This document shows, in pieces, positions 60,854 through 64,000 of a stretch of DNA of 64,000 nucleotides; position 1 is the first letter of the stretch, and each line of letters begins with the position of its first letter. A model generated the notes under the pieces. The model was given only the letters and a program-made list of their open reading frames with translations. It had not been told where the DNA came from and searched no databases. The stretch comes from CAZVPF01 sp964628195 (GTDB lineage Bacteria; Planctomycetota; Phycisphaerae; Sedimentisphaerales; Anaerohalosphaeraceae). The DNA is taken from positions 1 to 64,000 of the forward strand of contig CAZVPF010000005.1 of the NCBI GenBank assembly GCA_964628195.1, in the 5' to 3' direction. Both the position numbers and the translations under genes were made by a program.

Positions 60854-61145
60854 CCTTACGCCCGAACAATTGGAGAAAGTCAGGGATATATTTGACACTT
60901 ACCTGCCCGGCAGAGAGGTGAAAGTTTACGGGTCCCGGGCTGGGGGTAACTCAAAAACATACTCTGACCTTGATATTGCCGTAATGGGGCCCGAGCCTGT
61001 CGACTTTGGCACGCTGGCGATACTGAAAGACGCCTTTGCGGAGTCTGATCTCCCTTTCCGGGTTGAGATTTTGCAATGGTGCCGCACTGACCCGGAATTT
61101 AAGAAGGTAATTGAGCCTCAATTGCGTCCTTTAAAGTTCAATTGA
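60834..61145 (+). CDS. MNT-type minimal nucleotidyltransferase
   Basis: Nucleotidyltransferase of 103 residues, the usual partner of HEPN proteins and often the antitoxin, modifying the HEPN toxin. KVYGSRAGGNSKTYSDLDIAV gives the GSR (33-35) and DxD (D45, D47) motifs; the common GSRARG is GSRAGG here, so one loop arginine is missing. ATG at 60834 is used; an internal ATG at 60846 is possible. Standard length. Confidence 0.82.
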   Translation: MKNAMIDLTPEQLEKVRDIFDTYLPGREVKVYGSRAGGNSKTYSDLDIAVMGPEPVDFGTLAILKDAFAESDLPFRVEILQWCRTDPEFKKVIEPQLRPLKFN

Positions 61146-61157
61146 CTGAAATTATAT

Positions 61158-61574
61158 ATGAATCTCATACTTGAAAACGGAACGGTAATTGCCGAGAGCG
61201 AATTCGATTTCAAGGCGAGCAGCAGCTCGGGCCCGGGCGGGCAGCATGTCAACAAGAACCAGACTCGGGTTACGCTTTTTTACGATGTTGGCGGGAGCGA
61301 ACACTTTAGCGAACAGCAGAAGAAACGAATTAAAAAAAAGCTGGCTTCAAGGATAGATAAAGACGGCGTGCTGAGGGTCAGTTCACAGAAGCACCGCAGT
61401 CAGAGGGCGAATAAAGAGGCAGCCGTGGAGAAGCTTGGAGACTTGCTGAACAAGGCCCTTAAAGTTCAGCGAAGACGTAAGAGGACAGGTGTTCCGAAAA
61501 GCCAGAAAGCCAAACGGCTGGATGAAAAGCGCAAACAGTCACAGAAAAAGGAGCTTCGCAAGGATGTGCTCTAA
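61158..61574 (+). CDS. arfB: ArfB-type ribosome rescue factor
   Basis: Peptidyl-tRNA hydrolase of the ArfB (YaeJ) class, which frees ribosomes stalled without a stop codon. GPGGQHVNKNQTRV holds GGQ at 27-29. The C-terminal tail is rich in lysine and arginine (RKRTGVPKSQKAKRLDEKRKQ), as needed to insert into the empty mRNA channel. Length 138 is typical. Confidence 0.93.
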   Translation: MNLILENGTVIAESEFDFKASSSSGPGGQHVNKNQTRVTLFYDVGGSEHFSEQQKKRIKKKLASRIDKDGVLRVSSQKHRSQRANKEAAVEKLGDLLNKALKVQRRRKRTGVPKSQKAKRLDEKRKQSQKKELRKDVL

Positions 61575-61596
61575 TAATCTCAAACTTGGGGGACTT

Positions 61597-62379
61597 ATGA
61601 ATAAACGGAATTTATTGCTGGTAATTATTTCAGCGTGTTTGTTTCTCTTTTGCGGCTGTGAGACATTGCAGCAGTCCTCAAGCCAGAGTGAGTTTGACAG
61701 GATAAGCGCGGAGATTGACCGTGAACTGGAACAGTCAATGCGGCAGGCGCATTCGTCCGGGGCAGGCAGCGGGCTCGGTAATATTCGGGTCGATGTCAAA
61801 ATGCTCAGCACAGAGGTGGAGGATTATTCTCTGCTTGAGGGGATATTAATGTATGACAGCAACAGCGCAGCGGCGAGGGGCGGTTTAGGGGCCGGGAAAG
61901 GCGGGCTCAATATTGTGCTTGCTGCGGGGGATTTGACAGGCAGGGTTCGGTATGCGCAGGAAAATTTGCGGTCCGCCGAAAGCACAGAGCTTTTTATTGT
62001 CGTTTCGAGCGGCAGCAGGGGGTATATAAGCGCGGGCAGCGAGATCGCCGTGCCGAGGTTTTACTACGGCGGAAGGTGGTTTACTGGTGTTGAGTACGAT
62101 TTTCGTCATGCCGGCAGGTCGCTTTCGGTGGTGCCGACGCTTCTGCCGGACGGCAATATCAGGCTTGAAATATGGCCGGTCTTTTCCAATTTCCTCAGTG
62201 ACGGCGGCGACCTCGAACTTACCGAGCTTAAAACCGTAATAAATGTCAGCCCGGGCAGGTCGGTGGTTATCGGCGGAAATACGGATTCAAGTTACGACCT
62301 TTCAGACGCATTGCTTATGTATGAAAAATCCGGAAAAAAATGGCAGTCTGTTATTACGGCAAAAGCTTATGTATATTGA
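61597..62379 (+). CDS. Lipoprotein with secretin-like domain
   Basis: Exported lipoprotein of 260 residues (lipobox LFCGC, C21). The part from about 55 resembles a short secretin domain: a start RVDVKMLSTEVED, then VVPTLLPDGNIRLEIWPVFS and VINVSPGRSVVIGGNT, which match the beta-barrel-side pattern of type II/III secretins. It is too short to form a full channel. I chose ATG at 61597, after GGGGGAC; the longer frame starting at 61489 overlaps arfB. It could serve the pseudopilin system, but no linkage is shown. Confidence 0.72.
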   Translation: MNKRNLLLVIISACLFLFCGCETLQQSSSQSEFDRISAEIDRELEQSMRQAHSSGAGSGLGNIRVDVKMLSTEVEDYSLLEGILMYDSNSAAARGGLGAGKGGLNIVLAAGDLTGRVRYAQENLRSAESTELFIVVSSGSRGYISAGSEIAVPRFYYGGRWFTGVEYDFRHAGRSLSVVPTLLPDGNIRLEIWPVFSNFLSDGGDLELTELKTVINVSPGRSVVIGGNTDSSYDLSDALLMYEKSGKKWQSVITAKAYVY

Positions 62380-62694
62380 AGACCCTTAAAGCCCTCTACG
62401 ATTTCCCTGAGATTTATTTAAGAGTATTGATGTCTGTATTTATGCCCTGGAAGGTCTCATAACATTAATTTAACTTGACATTTTATAGTGGTTTAGAAGA
62501 ATGTGCCTGTTTGTATGATTTTCTATGCATGTGCCGATAATTTATGACCGATATCGATTGTACCGGTTGTAATAATTATGACTTTCAATACAAAATACAG
62601 TAATTAAAGGTGAGCTTGGTCGTGAATTATCTTCTACCGACGGGGACGGAGTTTGTCAATAAATTGAGATTAGATTTGCTCAGGAGTTTTCTAA
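62380..62694. other. Intergenic region before the AT-rich gene
   Basis: No gene. The best promoter-like pair is TTGACA (62475-62480) and, 17 bp on, AGAATG, which is weak. AGGAG near 62680 serves the TTG start at 62695. Confidence 0.3.
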
Positions 62695-63474
62695 TTGAAT
62701 AACGATATCGCAATATTAGTTGTATCGTGTGACAATTATAGTGACCTTTGGAGCCCTTTTTTTGAATGTTTCAGGCGTTTTTGGCCTGATTGTCCTTATA
62801 ATATATATCTTGTAAGTAATAATAAACTTGGCAACTTCGATGGGGTTGAACCAATCTTGACAGGAGATGATGTTTCTTGGTCCGACAACCTTATAATCGC
62901 ACTTAGGCAAGTAAGGCAGAAATATGTACTTCTTTTTATTGAAGACCTTTTTTTGTCTAAGAGTGTAAATACCCAGGAAGTTAAGAATCTTTTTGCTTGG
63001 GCTAATGCAAATGAGATAAATTATCTCCGTTGTAGAAGGCTATTGAATAACGGTGACAAAGATTATGATGATAAAGTAGAAATAATTTCTAAAGGCCAGC
63101 TTTATCGAACTTCTACAGTAATGTCTTTTTGGAATAAAGATGTTCTAATGGACCTTCTAAAATCAGGAGAGAGCGCTTGGCAGTTTGAATATTTTGGGAC
63201 GGAGCGTTCCGATAAATATAGTGATTTTTATGTTGTAAAAAAAAGTTTATTTAAGACCATTAATACGGTTATCAAGGGTAAGTGGGATCGAAAATCTTTA
63301 AAAGAAGTGCAATCACTTGGCGTAAAAATTGAACTTGATAAGAGAGAAGTGATGAATTTTGGTGAATTTATTAAGTTTAAGTGCTTATTATTTAGATCGC
63401 ATTTGATTGCATGTTTTCCAGGCGATTACAGACGGAAAATAAAAAGGTTTTTTGGCGGCGGCGAATACAAATAA
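62695..63474 (+). CDS. AT-rich glycosyltransferase-like protein
   Basis: Protein of 259 residues that looks like a GT-A-fold sugar transferase: a start DIAILVVSCDNYSDLWSPFF, a strand ending in YLVSNNK, DDVSWSDNLIIALRQV and YVLLFIEDLFLS (an acidic pair at the expected metal position). The rest has no family motif I know. TTG start at 62695 is the only reasonable one. Strongly A/T-rich compared with neighbours, as is common in surface-polysaccharide loci. It precedes a GDP-mannose dehydratase, so a capsule or O-antigen gene is likely. Confidence 0.62.
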   Translation: MNNDIAILVVSCDNYSDLWSPFFECFRRFWPDCPYNIYLVSNNKLGNFDGVEPILTGDDVSWSDNLIIALRQVRQKYVLLFIEDLFLSKSVNTQEVKNLFAWANANEINYLRCRRLLNNGDKDYDDKVEIISKGQLYRTSTVMSFWNKDVLMDLLKSGESAWQFEYFGTERSDKYSDFYVVKKSLFKTINTVIKGKWDRKSLKEVQSLGVKIELDKREVMNFGEFIKFKCLLFRSHLIACFPGDYRRKIKRFFGGGEYK

Positions 63475-63509
63475 TTTGATAGACTTATACTATTCGATAG
63501 AGGCATCCA

Positions 63510-64000
63510 ATGAAAAAAGCTTTGATTACGGGTATTACCGGCCAGGATGGTTCTTATCTTTCCGAACTTCTTCTTGAAAAAGGCTACCAGGTCTGGGGTA
63601 TCATCAGGCGAAGTTCCTCCTTCAATACGAAACGGATAGACCATCTTTATATGGACCCCCATGAGCAGCCGCGACTTAAGCTGGTTTACGGTGACCTTAC
63701 CGACGGAGGCAACATTTCGCAGATCATCTGGGACATTCAGCCGGATGAGGTTTACAATCTGGGCGCCCAAAGCCATGTCAGGGTCAGTTTCGATATGCCC
63801 ATTTATACTGTCAACTCCGATGCGCTGGGGACATTGAGACTGCTTGAGGCGATCAGGAGAATGGATAAGCCGCCGAGGTTTTACCAGGCATCGAGCAGCG
63901 AGATGTACGGCAAGGTGGTCGAGACGCCGCAGACGGAGAAGACTCCGTTTTACCCGCGGAGCCCGTACGGCTGTGCGAAGGTTTACAGTTTCTGGCAGAC
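63510..64000 (+). CDS. gmd: GDP-mannose 4,6-dehydratase (partial, runs off window)
   Basis: First 163 residues of GDP-mannose 4,6-dehydratase, which makes GDP-4-keto-6-deoxymannose, the precursor of GDP-fucose and related deoxysugars. KALITGITGQDGSYLSELLL is the SDR nucleotide-binding start with TGITGQDGS, followed by VWGIIRRSSSFNTKRIDHLY, VYGDLTDGGN, YNLGAQSHVRVSFD, QASSSEMYGKV and PRSPYGCAK with the catalytic Tyr and Lys. Clearly the beginning of a surface-glycan cluster that continues beyond 64000. Confidence 0.96.
   Translation, partial: MKKALITGITGQDGSYLSELLLEKGYQVWGIIRRSSSFNTKRIDHLYMDPHEQPRLKLVYGDLTDGGNISQIIWDIQPDEVYNLGAQSHVRVSFDMPIYTVNSDALGTLRLLEAIRRMDKPPRFYQASSSEMYGKVVETPQTEKTPFYPRSPYGCAKVYSFWQ

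Overview
The window looks like a chromosome segment of a marine or sediment planctomycete, most likely class Phycisphaerae (Sedimentisphaerales-like). That placement is inferred from gene content: Tat-exported sulfatases, secreted proteins with dockerin-like modules, a GxGYxYP protein, a PhoPQ-related hydrolase, several Na+/solute symporters, a GH141-like beta-helix protein, paired pseudopilins and an ECF sigma factor with a membrane tail. DNA is moderately GC-rich by eye, except for three AT-rich genes near 16.8, 45.4 and 62.7 kb. I found no rRNA, tRNA, CRISPR, integrase or transposase.

Layout. 0-0.6 kb: no gene, but a long array of phased degenerate 7-bp repeats with two recurring companion motifs. 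0.6-2.5 kb: exbB, exbD and a beta-phosphoglucomutase-like HAD gene. 2.5-9.8 kb: lipoprotein rhamnose mutarotase, a large GxGYxYP protein, a sulfatase, a D-2-hydroxyacid dehydrogenase and an HpcH/HpaI aldolase. 10-13.5 kb: HtpX-like protease, LemA, aldose 1-epimerase and a zf-TFIIB protein, all on the minus strand. 13.6-16.5 kb: amidohydrolase and NSS transporter. 16.5-17.8 kb: second copy of the heptamer system and an AT-rich orphan gene. 17.9-22.0 kb: GH15 and an OtsA-OtsB fusion. 22.1-28.9 kb: L-rhamnose operon (kinase, PHP protein, enlarged MDR, aldolase-SDR fusion). 29.0-31.8 kb: argH, thiL, tsaE. 32.1-33.3 kb: two pseudopilins and a strong terminator. 33.3-37.5 kb: murC-murB-ddl-ftsQ. 37.7-42.6 kb: membrane-tailed sigma factor, SSS symporter and a CBS-PAS hybrid kinase. 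42.8 kb: solitary DNA methyltransferase. 43.8-60 kb: polysaccharide and uronate genes (PhoPQ-like hydrolase, a (alpha/alpha)6-like protein with an out-of-frame dockerin tail, SSS, GT2, tagaturonate epimerase, GH141-like, beta-CASP nuclease, a putative TIM-barrel glycosidase, sulfatase). 60-64 kb: HEPN/MNT pair, ArfB, secretin-domain lipoprotein, an AT-rich glycosyltransferase-like gene and a truncated gmd.

How it fits together. Secreted sulfatases, beta-helix and dockerin-bearing enzymes would release sugars from sulfated or rhamnose/uronate-rich polysaccharides. Symporters would import them. RhaM, RhaB and the RhaD-SDR fusion would take rhamnose to DHAP and a lactaldehyde oxidation product; UxaE and the HpcH aldolase/hydroxyacid dehydrogenase would handle uronates and keto-deoxy acids. 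No L-rhamnose isomerase is in the window. The most unusual signals are the heptamer/box/hairpin system, the A7 slip site separating a dockerin-like tail from its enzyme, the pseudopilin that lacks the processing glycine, and the membrane-tailed sigma factor.
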